The notes: a model not told the origin generated them from the sequence alone. Numbered from the stretch's first letter, positions 33,456 to 42,628 are shown. The stretch is 64,000 bases of DNA from Streptomyces flavotricini (GCF_020639365.1 NZ_JAINUL010000001.1:3995309-4059308); one strand, 5' to 3'. Made by a program: numbers and translations.

Positions 33456-33986
33456 ATGACCGCTTCGCCCACCTCGCCCGCCTCGCTCCCGACCGTCCGG
33501 CTGCGCGTGCCGACCGACGAGGACGCCCGGGCCTGGCACGAGGTCTTCGACGACCCCGACGTCATGGAGTTCCTCGGCGGCCCCGCCGAGCTGTCCCTGT
33601 ACGAGGAGTTCACGGCGCGCCAGCGGATGCACGACGCGCAGCTCGGCTTCTGCCTGTGGACGCTGCTGGACGCGGACGGCGCCGTCATCGGCTTCACGGG
33701 CGCCCAGCCGTGGCCGCAGGAGAAGGCCTGGGGGCCGGTCGGCGAGATCGAGATCGGCTGGCGCCTGGGCCGCACCGCGTGGGGCAAGGGCTACGCGTAC
33801 GCCGCTGCCCTGGCGACGCTGGAGCGCGTGCGCGCGGCGGGGCTCGATCAGGTGGTGGCGATGATCAACGACGAGAACCGCCGCTCGATCGCGGTCGCGG
33901 AACGCCTGGGCATGACCCTGGCGGAGCGCTTCCTCCTCCCCAACGGCCGCAGTTACGGCCGCCGCTACGAACTCGCACTGGCCTAA
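33456..33986 (+). CDS. GNAT family N-acetyltransferase
   Basis: A 176-residue GCN5-type acetyltransferase of the RimJ/RimL-like group (Acetyltransf_3). Strand-helix segments TVRLRVPTDEDARAWHEVF, the acetyl-CoA loop GWRLGRTAWGKGYAYAAA (Q/RxxGxG/A variant) and the C-terminal NRRSIAVAERLGMTLAERF are clear. ATG 33456 has AAGGG about 9 nt upstream. Substrate unknown. Its stop codon is immediately followed by a 161-bp MITE-like repeat. Confidence 0.9.
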   Translation: MTASPTSPASLPTVRLRVPTDEDARAWHEVFDDPDVMEFLGGPAELSLYEEFTARQRMHDAQLGFCLWTLLDADGAVIGFTGAQPWPQEKAWGPVGEIEIGWRLGRTAWGKGYAYAAALATLERVRAAGLDQVVAMINDENRRSIAVAERLGMTLAERFLLPNGRSYGRRYELALA

Positions 33987-34147
33987 GGGCTGTCCCGCAA
34001 TCCGCGGTGGGTCAGCGCGCGGCGTCGGATGCGGTGCATCGCAAGGCGGAGGGTCGTCCTCATACTGGGCGTATTCGGGCGATCCCGACTACGCAGCGAG
34101 GTGCCGTAGCCGGCGCCGCGCGCCCGCCGGGGATTACGGGACAGCCC
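33987..34147. repeat. 161-bp MITE/REP-like element with terminal inverted repeats
   Basis: The interval between the GNAT stop and glsA is bounded by near-perfect 17-bp terminal inverted repeats: GGGCTGTCCCGCAATCC (33987-34003) and the complement of GGATTACGGGACAGCCC (34131-34147), one mismatch. Inner arms also pair (34015-34028 with 34110-34123, one mismatch), so the whole element could fold into a long imperfect hairpin. It encodes nothing and starts at the first base after a stop codon. The architecture suggests a non-autonomous miniature element or a repeated palindromic unit; multiple genomic copies are predicted. Confidence 0.65.
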
Positions 34148-34166
34148 TCAGGGGCGGGGAGCCGGC

Positions 34167-35078
34167 TCAGAAGACGGAAAGGCCCGTGAGCGTCGTGAAG
34201 CGGTCCAGGGCGGCCACGCCCGCAACGGAGTTGCCGTGCGGGTCGAGGCCCGGTGACCAGACGGCCAGCGTGCACACGCCCGGGACCACCGCCACGATCC
34301 CGCCGCCCACGCCGCTCTTGCCGGGAAGTCCGACGCGGTACGCGAACTCGCCTGCCGCGTCGTACGTCCCACAGGTCAGCATCACCGCGTTGACCTGCTT
34401 CGCCTCGCTCCGCGTCAGCAGCCGCGATCCGTCCGTCCGCAGGCCGTGCCGGGCCAGGAACCGTGCCGCGCGCGCCAGATCGGCGCAGCTCATCTCGATC
34501 GAGCACTGCCAGAAGTAGTGGTCCAGCAGCGCCGGCACCGGGTTGTCGATGTTCCCGTACGAGGCCATGAAGTGCGCCAGCGCGGCGTTGCGGTCACCGT
34601 GCTCGTGCTCCGAGGCCGCCACCTCCGCGTCGAATCCCAGCTCCGGGTTCCCGCTCTCCTCCTGGAGGAACTTCAGCAGCTCGCTGCTCGCGTCGCCCGT
34701 CAGCGTCTGCAGCCGGTCCGTGACCACCAGTGCGCCCGCGTTGATGAACGGATTGCGTGGAATGCCGTTCTCGTACTCCAGCTGCACCAGCGAGTTGAAC
34801 GGGTTGCCCGACGGCTCCCGGCCGACCCGCTCCCACAGGCTGTCGCCGCCCTCGGCCAGCGCCAGGGCCAGCGCGAAGACCTTCGTGATCGACTGGGCCG
34901 AGAACGGAACCCGCCAGTCCCCCACCCCGTACACGTTCCCGTCGAGATCGGCGACGGCCATCCCGAACTGCCCCGGGTCCACCGACGCGAGCGCGGGGAT
35001 GTACTCGGCCGGCGTGCCCCCGCCCACCAGGGGGGCGACGTCCGCCGCTATCTGCTCCAGGAGCGGCTGGTAGTCCAC
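34167..35078 (-). CDS. glsA: Glutaminase A
   Basis: A 303-residue serine-dependent glutaminase converting glutamine to glutamate and ammonia. The catalytic Ser63-x-x-Lys66 is in FSAQSITKVF. Other conserved segments are EPSGNPFNSLVQLE, PRNPFINAGALV, CADLARAARFLA and PGKSGVGGGI. Length matches E. coli GlsA2/YneH. The start is GTG 35078, only 6 nt after the menG stop, so the two are probably cotranscribed. That pairing is unusual metabolically. No signal peptide: cytoplasmic. Confidence 0.95.
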   Translation of the reverse strand: MDYQPLLEQIAADVAPLVGGGTPAEYIPALASVDPGQFGMAVADLDGNVYGVGDWRVPFSAQSITKVFALALALAEGGDSLWERVGREPSGNPFNSLVQLEYENGIPRNPFINAGALVVTDRLQTLTGDASSELLKFLQEESGNPELGFDAEVAASEHEHGDRNAALAHFMASYGNIDNPVPALLDHYFWQCSIEMSCADLARAARFLARHGLRTDGSRLLTRSEAKQVNAVMLTCGTYDAAGEFAYRVGLPGKSGVGGGIVAVVPGVCTLAVWSPGLDPHGNSVAGVAALDRFTTLTGLSVF

Positions 35079-35084
35079 GGCCCG

Positions 35085-35780
35085 CTACGCCGTCTTGACG
35101 CCGCGGTGCAGCGCCACGATGCCGCCGCTCAGGTTCCGCCAGGCCACCTTCGACCAGCCGGCCTTCTGCAGCAGCCCGGCCAGCGCCGGCTGGTCCGGCC
35201 ACTCCCGGATCGACTCGGCGAGGTACACGTACGCGTCGGGGTTGGAGGAGACCGCGCGGGCCACCGGCGGCAGGGCGCGCATCAGGTATTCCATGTACAC
35301 CGTCCGGAAGGGGCCCCAGGTGGGCTGCGAGAACTCGCAGATCACGACCTGCCCGCCCGGCTTGGTCACCCGGTACAGCTCCCGCAGTGCCGCGTCCGTG
35401 TCCTGCACGTTGCGCAGCCCGAAGGAGATCGTCACCGTGTCGAAGACGTCGTCCTTGAAGGGCAGCTTCGTCGCGTCGCCCGCGGTCAGCGGCAGCCAGG
35501 CGTGCCGCTTCTTGCCCTCGCGGAGCATCCCGAGCGAGAAGTCGCAGGGGACGACGTACGCGCCCGTCGCGGCGAACGGCAGCGAGGAGGTCGCGGTCCC
35601 GGCGGCCAGGTCCAGCACCTTGTGGCCGGGGCGCGCACCGACCGCCTTGGCGACCTCCTTGCGCCACAGACGGGCCTGCCCGAGGGAGAGGACGTCGTTG
35701 GTGAGATCGTAGTTCGCCGCCACACCGTCGAACATGGAGGCGACTTCGTGCGGCTGCTTGTCCAGGGAAGCGCGGGTCAC
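35085..35780 (-). CDS. menG: Demethylmenaquinone methyltransferase
   Basis: A 231-residue class I SAM methyltransferase of the UbiE/MenG family that makes menaquinone from demethylmenaquinone. SAM motif I is VLDLAAGTATSSLPFA, post-I VPCDFSLGML, UbiE signature motifs FDTVTISFGLRNVQD and RVTKPGGQVVICEFS. GTG 35780 is preferred because the family begins about 15 residues before MFDGVAANYD; the open frame further upstream has no ribosome site. It is followed by glsA with 6-nt spacing. Confidence 0.94.
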   Translation of the reverse strand: MTRASLDKQPHEVASMFDGVAANYDLTNDVLSLGQARLWRKEVAKAVGARPGHKVLDLAAGTATSSLPFAATGAYVVPCDFSLGMLREGKKRHAWLPLTAGDATKLPFKDDVFDTVTISFGLRNVQDTDAALRELYRVTKPGGQVVICEFSQPTWGPFRTVYMEYLMRALPPVARAVSSNPDAYVYLAESIREWPDQPALAGLLQKAGWSKVAWRNLSGGIVALHRGVKTA

Positions 35781-35979
35781 TGGCGTTGGCCCCTCAGGTG
35801 CGGTGCGGTACGGGTGGGCGGATACCGGGCCATTCTCGCAGGCGGCGCCGGGCACCACCGCCGGGGGCACAACTGGCCCGATGGACAGTTACGCGGGGCA
35901 CGCACGTCCGCGTTGACTGTCGACCATGGCCTGAACAAGGCCTACCGAAACACGATATTCACGAACAAAGGGCTCCACG

Positions 35980-36903
35980 ATGCCGGCAGGCCATCCCACC
36001 GGTCACGGTCGAAGTACGCGTCTCGGCCCCCGCGCGCAGCGGCGGGCCGAGCGGCGCAGGCGGCTCCACCGCACGCTCCTCGGATCGGCCGCGGTGGTCG
36101 CCCTCGCGGCGACCGCGTACGCGGTCGTGCCCCTGGACGACGCCTCCTCCGCCTCCGACTCGGTGGCCGCGCCGCCCGCGGGTACCCCCGGTGCCGCCTC
36201 CGGCACGCCCGGCCCGGATCCCGCCGCCTCGACCGCTCCCCCTTCGGCCTCCGCCGGGTCCGCCGCACCCGGGGGACCCTCCGCCGACGCCTCCAAGCCC
36301 GGCGGCGCCGGCGGCGGACCGGCCGCGGGCAAGACCCCCCAGTCCGGCCCGGGCACCTTCGCGGTCTCCTCCCGCTCGGGGCAGCCGCAGGGCAAGGGGG
36401 CCGCCCGCAAGTGGCGGATCGAGGTCGAGGAGGGCAGCGGGGTCGACGCGGACACCGCCGCGCAGTCCGTGGAGAAGATCCTCGGGGACCCCCGCGGGTG
36501 GATCAAGGACCCGGCGTACGGCTTCCAGCTCGTCGGGGCCGGCCAGCCGGTGGACTTCACCGTGAAGATCGCCACACCCACGACCACCGACCGGCTGTGC
36601 GAGGTGGTCACCCCGGAGCTCATCGGCGAGACGAACTGCCGGGCCGGTCACACCGTCGTGGTGAACCTCAAGCGCTGGCTCGAGGGATCTCCGCAGTTCA
36701 AGGGGGCTGTCGAGGAGTACCGGGCGCTGATCGTCAACCACGAGGTGGGCCACGAACTGGGCCGCGACCACGAGACCTGCCCGGGCCCCGGAAAGCCCGC
36801 TCCGGCGATGATGCAGCAGATCAAGGGGCTGCTCGGCTGCACGGCGAATGCCTGGCCGTTCGACGGAAATGGAACCTACCTGTCAGGACCACCCGTCCCA
36901 TAG
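35980..36903 (+). CDS. DUF3152 metzincin-like membrane-anchored protein
   Basis: A 307-residue protein of the actinobacterial DUF3152 family. A basic N-terminus and one membrane helix (residues about 30-50, LLGSAAVVALAATAYAVV) are followed by a roughly 70-residue Ala/Pro/Gly/Ser-rich linker and an extracytoplasmic domain (about 140-307). That domain contains HEVGHELGRDH (His254, Glu255, His258, His264), an exact HExxHxxGxxH metzincin zinc signature, with a Met (AMMQQ) downstream that could be the Met-turn. Four Cys could form disulfides. A secreted or anchored zinc protease is likely; no substrate is known. ATG 35980. Confidence 0.88.
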   Translation: MPAGHPTGHGRSTRLGPRAQRRAERRRRLHRTLLGSAAVVALAATAYAVVPLDDASSASDSVAAPPAGTPGAASGTPGPDPAASTAPPSASAGSAAPGGPSADASKPGGAGGGPAAGKTPQSGPGTFAVSSRSGQPQGKGAARKWRIEVEEGSGVDADTAAQSVEKILGDPRGWIKDPAYGFQLVGAGQPVDFTVKIATPTTTDRLCEVVTPELIGETNCRAGHTVVVNLKRWLEGSPQFKGAVEEYRALIVNHEVGHELGRDHETCPGPGKPAPAMMQQIKGLLGCTANAWPFDGNGTYLSGPPVP

Positions 36904-36963
36904 GGCAGAGAGATCCGACGGGCCGGACGAGTTGACCACTCGGTCCCCGGCCGGGGGCGAGGA

Positions 36964-37281
36964 GTGGAAACCGTGCGAGTCGTCAGCTACAGCGTCCCGG
37001 TCTGGTTCCCGCCCCGAACGGGGGAGGACGTACGGCCGCAGGCCCAGCTCACCGAGCAGGAGTCGGCCGTGTTCCTGTGCCTGGCGACCGGCGCCTCGAA
37101 CGCGGAGCTGGCGGGCGAGCTCCAACTGTCCGTCAGCACGGTCAAGTTCCACGTCCACAACATACGGTCGAAGCTGGGCGGCATCAGCCGCCTCCAGGCC
37201 TGCCTCCTGGCCGCCCTGGCCCGGGAGTCCGCGAGACCCAAGCCGCTCAGCGGCGGCGGTGGAGCAGGCGGCCGCCCGTGA
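36964..37281 (+). CDS. LuxR-type stand-alone DNA-binding regulator
   Basis: A 105-residue protein with only a LuxR/GerE helix-turn-helix (residues about 28-90: LTEQESAVFLCLATGASNAELAGELQLSVSTVKFHVHNIRSKLG) and no receiver or ligand domain. The Gly-rich tail overlaps the convergent gene by 35 nt. The start is GTG 36964 with GAGGAG in front. It may act as a constitutive or partner-dependent regulator like GerE. Target unknown. Confidence 0.85.
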   Translation: METVRVVSYSVPVWFPPRTGEDVRPQAQLTEQESAVFLCLATGASNAELAGELQLSVSTVKFHVHNIRSKLGGISRLQACLLAALARESARPKPLSGGGGAGGRP

Positions 37282-37891
37282 CCGTGGCCACGCAGGTGGT
37301 CGCGCCCTGTGCGAGGAGCTCCGCCGGACCGGCCACGGCGAACACCGCGAAGCGGGCCGGGGCGCCCTCGTCGAGCGACCCGTGGAAGGCCTCCTCGGCC
37401 GACTCGCGGCCGGCGAAGGGGTCGAGGGACGGGGTCCCGCCGGCGGGCGCCGGCGGCAGGAGCGTCAGCCCCGAGCGGACCACCGCCGTGCGCACCGCCG
37501 GGACCGTGAGCTTCCCGGCCACCGCCACCACCCCGCGGGCCAGCAGCTTCTGCGTGGCCCGGCGGGCGCTGTTGCCGCGGCGGGACTCGGTCAGTTCGAG
37601 GGCGTCGAGCGCCTCGGCGCCGCTGATCGGGTCGGCCCCGAGCTCGGCGGTCTCGTACGGGTCGTCGGGGTAGTACGTCCGCTCCAGCAGCACGTCCGCG
37701 CCGCGCACCAGCAGCCCCGGGGTGAGCACCCCGGGCCAGCGCCGGACCCGCGCGTGCGGCCAGGCCGCGGCGAGCTCCTCGTACGGGCCCACCCGGGCGA
37801 GCCGGTCGCCCTCGACCAGGACCGCCCCGGCGGGCAGCGGCGCGCGGCCGGGCCCGGACAGGAGGAGGCCGGCGGTGTGAAGCGTCAGCAC
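37247..37891 (-). CDS. Imidazolonepropionase-like (truncated amidohydrolase) protein
   Basis: A 214-residue protein resembling the composite beta domain and barrel start of amidohydrolases: VLVEGDRLARVGPYEEL, then WPGVLTPGLLV where the family has PGxxDxHxH. The metal-binding HxH is absent (PGLLVRGAD), and the length is about half the family norm, so hydrolase activity is unlikely. GTG 37891 lies 7 nt after the mqnC stop, indicating cotranscription with a futalosine-pathway gene. Role unknown; a non-catalytic partner or substrate-binding protein is possible. Confidence 0.75.
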   Translation of the reverse strand: MLTLHTAGLLLSGPGRAPLPAGAVLVEGDRLARVGPYEELAAAWPHARVRRWPGVLTPGLLVRGADVLLERTYYPDDPYETAELGADPISGAEALDALELTESRRGNSARRATQKLLARGVVAVAGKLTVPAVRTAVVRSGLTLLPPAPAGGTPSLDPFAGRESAEEAFHGSLDEGAPARFAVFAVAGPAELLAQGATTCVATVTGGRLLHRRR

Positions 37892-37898
37892 GGGTGCG

Positions 37899-39098
37899 TC
37901 AGTTCGTGGAGATGAGCTTCAGCTCGGGGTGCGCCGTACCGCCCTCGATCGCCGTCGACGAGATGTGCGAGACCACGCGGTCGTCGACCGGGTCGTTCGC
38001 CGGGTCGTCGTGCACGAGGAGGTGCTCGTACGTCGTCGCGCGCTGCGCCGGGACGCGGCCCGCCTTGCGGATCAGGTCGATGATCTCCTGGCGGTTAGAG
38101 CGGTGCTTCGCGCCCGCCGAGGAGACGACGTTCTCCTCCAGCATGATCGAGCCGAGGTCGTCCGCCCCGTAGTGCAGCGAGAGCTGGCCCGCCTCCTTGC
38201 CCACGGTCAGCCAGGAGCCCTGGATGTGGGCGATGTTGTCGAGGAAGAGCCGCGCGATCGCGATCATGCGCAGGTACTCGAAGACCGTCGCCTGGGTCCG
38301 GCCCTTGAGGTGGTTGTTCTCGGGCTGGTACGTGTACGGGATGAAGGCGCGGAAGCCGCCCGTCCGGTCCTGGGTGTCCCGGATCATCGCGATGTGCTCG
38401 ATGCGCTCGGCGTTGGTCTCGCCGGTGCCCATCAGCATCGTGGAGGTGGACTCCACGCCCAGCTCGTGGGCGATCTCCATGATCTCCAGCCAGCGCTCGC
38501 CGGACTCCTTCAGCGGGGCGATCGCCTTGCGCGGCCGCGCCGGCAGGAGTTCGGCGCCGGCGCCCGCGAAGGAGTCGAGGCCCGCCGCGTGGATCCGCTT
38601 GATGGCCTCCTCCGCCGAGACGCCGGAGATGCGGGCCATGTGGTCGACCTCGGAGGCGCCGAGGGAGTGGATGACCAGCTGCGGGAACGCCTTCTTGATC
38701 GCGGAGAAGTGCTCCTCGTAGTACTCCACGCCGTAGTCCGGGTGGTGTCCGCCCTGGAACATGATCTGCGTGCCGCCGAGCTCGACGGTCTCCGCGCAGC
38801 GGCGCAGGATGTCGTCGAGGTCGCGGGACCAGCCCTTCTTGGTGTCCTTCGGGGCCGCGTAGAAGGCGCAGAACTTGCACGCCGTGACACACACGTTCGT
38901 GTAGTTGATGTTGCGCTCGATGATGTACGTCGCGATGTGCTCGGTGCCGGCGTAGCGGCGGCGGCGCGCCGCGTCGGCGGCCTGTCCGAGCGCGTGCAGC
39001 GGGGCGTTCCGGTAGAGGTCGAGCGCCTCTTCCTTGGTGATCCGGCCCCCTGCGGCGGCGCGGTCGAGGACAGACTGGAGAGCGGCCTGGTCGGTCAC
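37899..39098 (-). CDS. mqnC: Cyclic dehypoxanthinyl futalosine synthase (radical SAM)
   Basis: A 399-residue radical SAM enzyme that cyclises dehypoxanthinyl futalosine in the futalosine route to menaquinone. The [4Fe-4S]/SAM motif CxxxCxxC is intact: Cys70, Cys74, Cys77 (NVCVTACKFCAFY). Also typical are MFQGGHHPDYG, the SLGASEVDHMA loop and AGAELLPARPRKAI. GTG 39098 has AAAGG about 10 nt upstream and gives the standard family length; TTG 39125 is an unlikely alternative. It leads a two-gene operon with the amidohydrolase-like gene. Confidence 0.96.
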   Translation of the reverse strand: MTDQAALQSVLDRAAAGGRITKEEALDLYRNAPLHALGQAADAARRRRYAGTEHIATYIIERNINYTNVCVTACKFCAFYAAPKDTKKGWSRDLDDILRRCAETVELGGTQIMFQGGHHPDYGVEYYEEHFSAIKKAFPQLVIHSLGASEVDHMARISGVSAEEAIKRIHAAGLDSFAGAGAELLPARPRKAIAPLKESGERWLEIMEIAHELGVESTSTMLMGTGETNAERIEHIAMIRDTQDRTGGFRAFIPYTYQPENNHLKGRTQATVFEYLRMIAIARLFLDNIAHIQGSWLTVGKEAGQLSLHYGADDLGSIMLEENVVSSAGAKHRSNRQEIIDLIRKAGRVPAQRATTYEHLLVHDDPANDPVDDRVVSHISSTAIEGGTAHPELKLISTN

Positions 39099-39170
39099 CG
39101 GTGCGTCACCTTTCGGCGGTGTCAAGAGGTACGGACCGATCCAGCCTACGCCAGGGCCCGTCGGCGGCTT

Positions 39171-40970
39171 TCAGGGGATGCGGGTCAGGTCGCCTTCGGG
39201 GTTTCCGGCCGGACCGTCGCCCGACTTGTAGTGGAGCGTCCCGTCGGCGTTGAGGGTGAAGCGCTCGTCGGCGGACCCGTTGGAGCAGATGCCGGGTGCC
39301 GGGTTGGGACCGCCGGCGGTGTCCAGGACGAGGGAGCGGTCGGTGGCGGAGGCCAGCTTCCAGTCGCCGCTGCAGTCGGTGCCGAAGACCGGGAGGATCG
39401 ACTTGTCCCGGGCGACGACCTCGCCGACCTTGCCGGCCCTGATGGTGATCTCGAACTCGCTGGAGACCCCCGCGCGGGCGGTGGTGACCGTCCCCTTCCA
39501 GGTGCCGGTGAGCTCCTTGGGGACGTCACCCCGGGTGCCGGTGGGCCCCGTCGAGGGCTTGGTCGTCGAGGGCGTGCCGGACGGGGTGCCCGAGGGGGTG
39601 GCCGATCCCTTCGGGGCCGGGGTGCCGGAGGCCGTCGTGGACGGGGGCCGGGCGGCGGTGTCGCCCGACGCGTGTTCGCCGGCGTCGCCGCCGGTGCCGG
39701 GGAGCAGCCCCAGCCCGTACAGGCCGCCGCCGGACAGCACGGCCAGGACGGCCGTCGCCGCGAGCACCAGCGAGCAGCTGAAGCGCCGCCCGGCCGCGCT
39801 GAAGCTGACGTGGCGCGCCTGGTCGGGGGAGGTCCGCGGCTGCGGCACCCCGCCCCCGCCGGTCTCGGTGGGGCGGTGTGCCGCATCCGTCGGCGGCGGC
39901 CCGTAGGGCCCGTACGAGGGACCCGCCCCGCCGGCGCCGGAGAGGGCGCCGCTCCCGTACGAGGGGTCCGGCGCTCCGAAACCGACCGCGGGGCCCCCGT
40001 ACGAGGAGGCCGTGAACGGCACCGGCCCCGAAGCGGATTCGGAGAAGGGCACCGGCCCGGATCCCTGCGCGGGTCCCGGCGGAGCGGCCTCCAGGTCCAG
40101 CAGGGCCGTCGCCGCGCGGCTGGCCTCCTCCACGACCGGCGCGGGGAGCCAGCCGGGGGCGCTCAGCGCGCCGGCGAGCGCCCCCGCGATCGCCGCCGGG
40201 GCGGGCCGGTCGGCGGGCGCCTTGGCCAGGCAGGCGGCGATCAGCTCGCGCAGCGGGCCGGCCGGGACCGCTTCGAGGTCCGGCGGCTCGTGGACCACCT
40301 TGTAGAGGAGGGTCGCCGAGTTGTCCCCGGTGAACGGCGGCTGCCCGGTCGCGGCGAAGGCGAGCACGGCGCCGAGCGAGAAGACGTCGGCCGCCCCCGT
40401 GATCCCCTTGCCCAGGATCTGCTCGGGGGACATGTAGCCGGGGGAGCCGACGGAGACGCCGGTGGAGGTCAGCGAGGCCGTACCGTCCGTGGCCCGGGCG
40501 ATCCCGAAGTCGATGAGCCGGGGGCCGTCGAGGGTCAGCATCACGTTCGACGGCTTCACGTCCCGGTGGACGAGGCCGAGCCCGTGCACGACCGCCAACG
40601 CCCGGGCCAGGCCCTCTCCGACGGCCCGTACGGAGGCGTGCGGGAGGGGCCCGTGCGCGGCCACGGCGCCGCCGAGCGAGGGGCCCGCCACGTACCCGGT
40701 GGCCACCCAGGGCACGGCCGCCTCGGGGTCGGCGTCCAGTACGGGCGCGGTCCACTCGCCGCCGACGCGGCGCGCGGCCTCGACCTCGCGGCGGAAGCGG
40801 GCGCGGAACTCCTCGTCGGAGGCGAAATGCGGGTGCACGATCTTGACGGCGACGGTCCGGCCGCCCGCGCTGCGGCCGAGGTAGACCCGCCCCATGCCAC
40901 CCGAGCCGAGCCGGCCGAGCAGCCGGTACGCGCCGATGGTCCGCGGTTCGCCGGCTTCGAGCGGCTGCAT
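39171..40970 (-). CDS. Transmembrane serine/threonine protein kinase
   Basis: A 599-residue PknB-type kinase. The kinase domain (residues about 15-275) has the glycine loop LGRLGSGGMGRVYLG, Lys43, HRDVKPSN (catalytic Asp137, Asn142) and DFG (Asp154), so it looks active. A Pro/Ser/Gly/Tyr-rich juxtamembrane linker, one membrane helix (about 420-445), a Thr/Ser/Pro stalk, and a roughly 120-residue extracellular domain (ELTGTWKGTVTT, CSGDWKL, ICSNG) follow. It presumably senses an external cue. ATG 40970 has GGAGGGGG upstream. Confidence 0.93.
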   Translation of the reverse strand: MQPLEAGEPRTIGAYRLLGRLGSGGMGRVYLGRSAGGRTVAVKIVHPHFASDEEFRARFRREVEAARRVGGEWTAPVLDADPEAAVPWVATGYVAGPSLGGAVAAHGPLPHASVRAVGEGLARALAVVHGLGLVHRDVKPSNVMLTLDGPRLIDFGIARATDGTASLTSTGVSVGSPGYMSPEQILGKGITGAADVFSLGAVLAFAATGQPPFTGDNSATLLYKVVHEPPDLEAVPAGPLRELIAACLAKAPADRPAPAAIAGALAGALSAPGWLPAPVVEEASRAATALLDLEAAPPGPAQGSGPVPFSESASGPVPFTASSYGGPAVGFGAPDPSYGSGALSGAGGAGPSYGPYGPPPTDAAHRPTETGGGGVPQPRTSPDQARHVSFSAAGRRFSCSLVLAATAVLAVLSGGGLYGLGLLPGTGGDAGEHASGDTAARPPSTTASGTPAPKGSATPSGTPSGTPSTTKPSTGPTGTRGDVPKELTGTWKGTVTTARAGVSSEFEITIRAGKVGEVVARDKSILPVFGTDCSGDWKLASATDRSLVLDTAGGPNPAPGICSNGSADERFTLNADGTLHYKSGDGPAGNPEGDLTRIP

Positions 40971-40996
40971 CGCGTCCCCCTCCCCCGTCGGTCCCC

Positions 40997-41024
40997 TGAG
41001 CACTGCGCACTGAGCACTGCGCAC
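40997..41024. repeat. Tandem 14-bp repeat upstream of the kinase gene
   Basis: Two exact copies of TGAGCACTGCGCAC (40997-41010 and 41011-41024), plus TGA of a third, lie 27-54 nt before the kinase ATG. It could be a promoter-proximal protein-binding repeat or a simple slippage product. Confidence 0.6.
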
Positions 41025-41228
41025 TGATCGCCGGTCGCGGACCGGCCAACAGAACCTTAGGGGCCCCATCCTCCCCCGCCGGGCGGGGCTCCACCCTCTC
41101 CGTCCCTATTTCCCGCCCTCTGACGGGAAAGCGAAAAGAGCGGGAATTCCCGGGAAACGGCATTTCCGCCCGGCGGGGTCCTGTGCGGAACCCCGGCTAC
41201 CGGCCGCTAAAACGATCACCCGAAGTAA

Positions 41229-42092
<864 letters not shown>

Positions 42093-42236
42093 ATCGCGAG
42101 ACTAGCCCCCGGGTCTGCGTCAGCCTTCGGGCGGGCCTCAAACGTCCGGGTGACGTGATCTTTCCCTCTGGTCTCCGCCACAGGGTGCGTGCTAGGCTCG
42201 TCGCAAGTTGCAGTTTGGTTTCCCTTGCAGTACGAG

Positions 42237-42266
42237 GCCTGCGGAGAATGTGACCCGCAGGCTTTT
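42237..42266 (+). promoter_or_regulatory. Terminator-like hairpin in the cold-shock gene leader
   Basis: GCCTGCGG (42237-42244) pairs perfectly with CCGCAGGC (42255-42262) around a 10-nt loop and is followed by TTTT, then TAGTTTTCAG. It sits in the long leader, 64 nt upstream of the cspA start, after a possible -10 (TAGGCT, 42193-42198). It could be an attenuator or part of a temperature-responsive leader; the role is inferred. Confidence 0.55.
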
Positions 42267-42329
42267 GTAGTTTTCAGACTTCTTAGCAGGTTCTGGAGCA
42301 GGGCGACCCTTTGGCCCATAGGAGGGCTC

Positions 42330-42533
42330 ATGGCTACCGGAACCGTGAAGTGGTTCAACGCTGAAAAGGGCTTCGGCTTCATCGCCCAGGACGGCGGCGG
42401 CCCGGATGTCTTCGTCCACTACTCCGCGATCAACGCCTCTGGCTTCCGCTCCCTCGAGGAGAACCAGATGGTGAACTTCGACGTCACGCAGGGTCCGAAG
42501 GGCCCGCAGGCGGAGAACGTCACCCCGGCCTAG
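42330..42533 (+). CDS. cspA: Cold-shock protein (CspA family)
   Basis: A 67-residue single cold-shock domain that binds single-stranded RNA or DNA and melts structure at low temperature. RNP1 is KGFGFI and RNP2 is VFVHY, with MATGTVKWFNAEKGFGFI at the N-terminus. ATG 42330 has GGAGGG 3-8 nt upstream. It is preceded by a long structured leader and followed by a strong terminator: a monocistronic unit. Confidence 0.96.
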   Translation: MATGTVKWFNAEKGFGFIAQDGGGPDVFVHYSAINASGFRSLEENQMVNFDVTQGPKGPQAENVTPA

Positions 42534-42575
42534 TCGCCTGGGCCAACCTAATCGCGGTTGGATAAGCAGTACCCA

Positions 42576-42628
42576 AGGAGCCCTGCCTCCTCCGTGCGAG
42601 CGGAGGTCGCGGGGCTCCTGCCTTTTCC
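42576..42628 (+). terminator. Intrinsic terminator of cspA
   Basis: AGGAGCCC (42576-42583) pairs with GGGCTCCT (42612-42619), and inside it CCTCCG (42589-42594) pairs with CGGAGG (42601-42606). CCTTTTCCCT follows. Confidence 0.85.
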
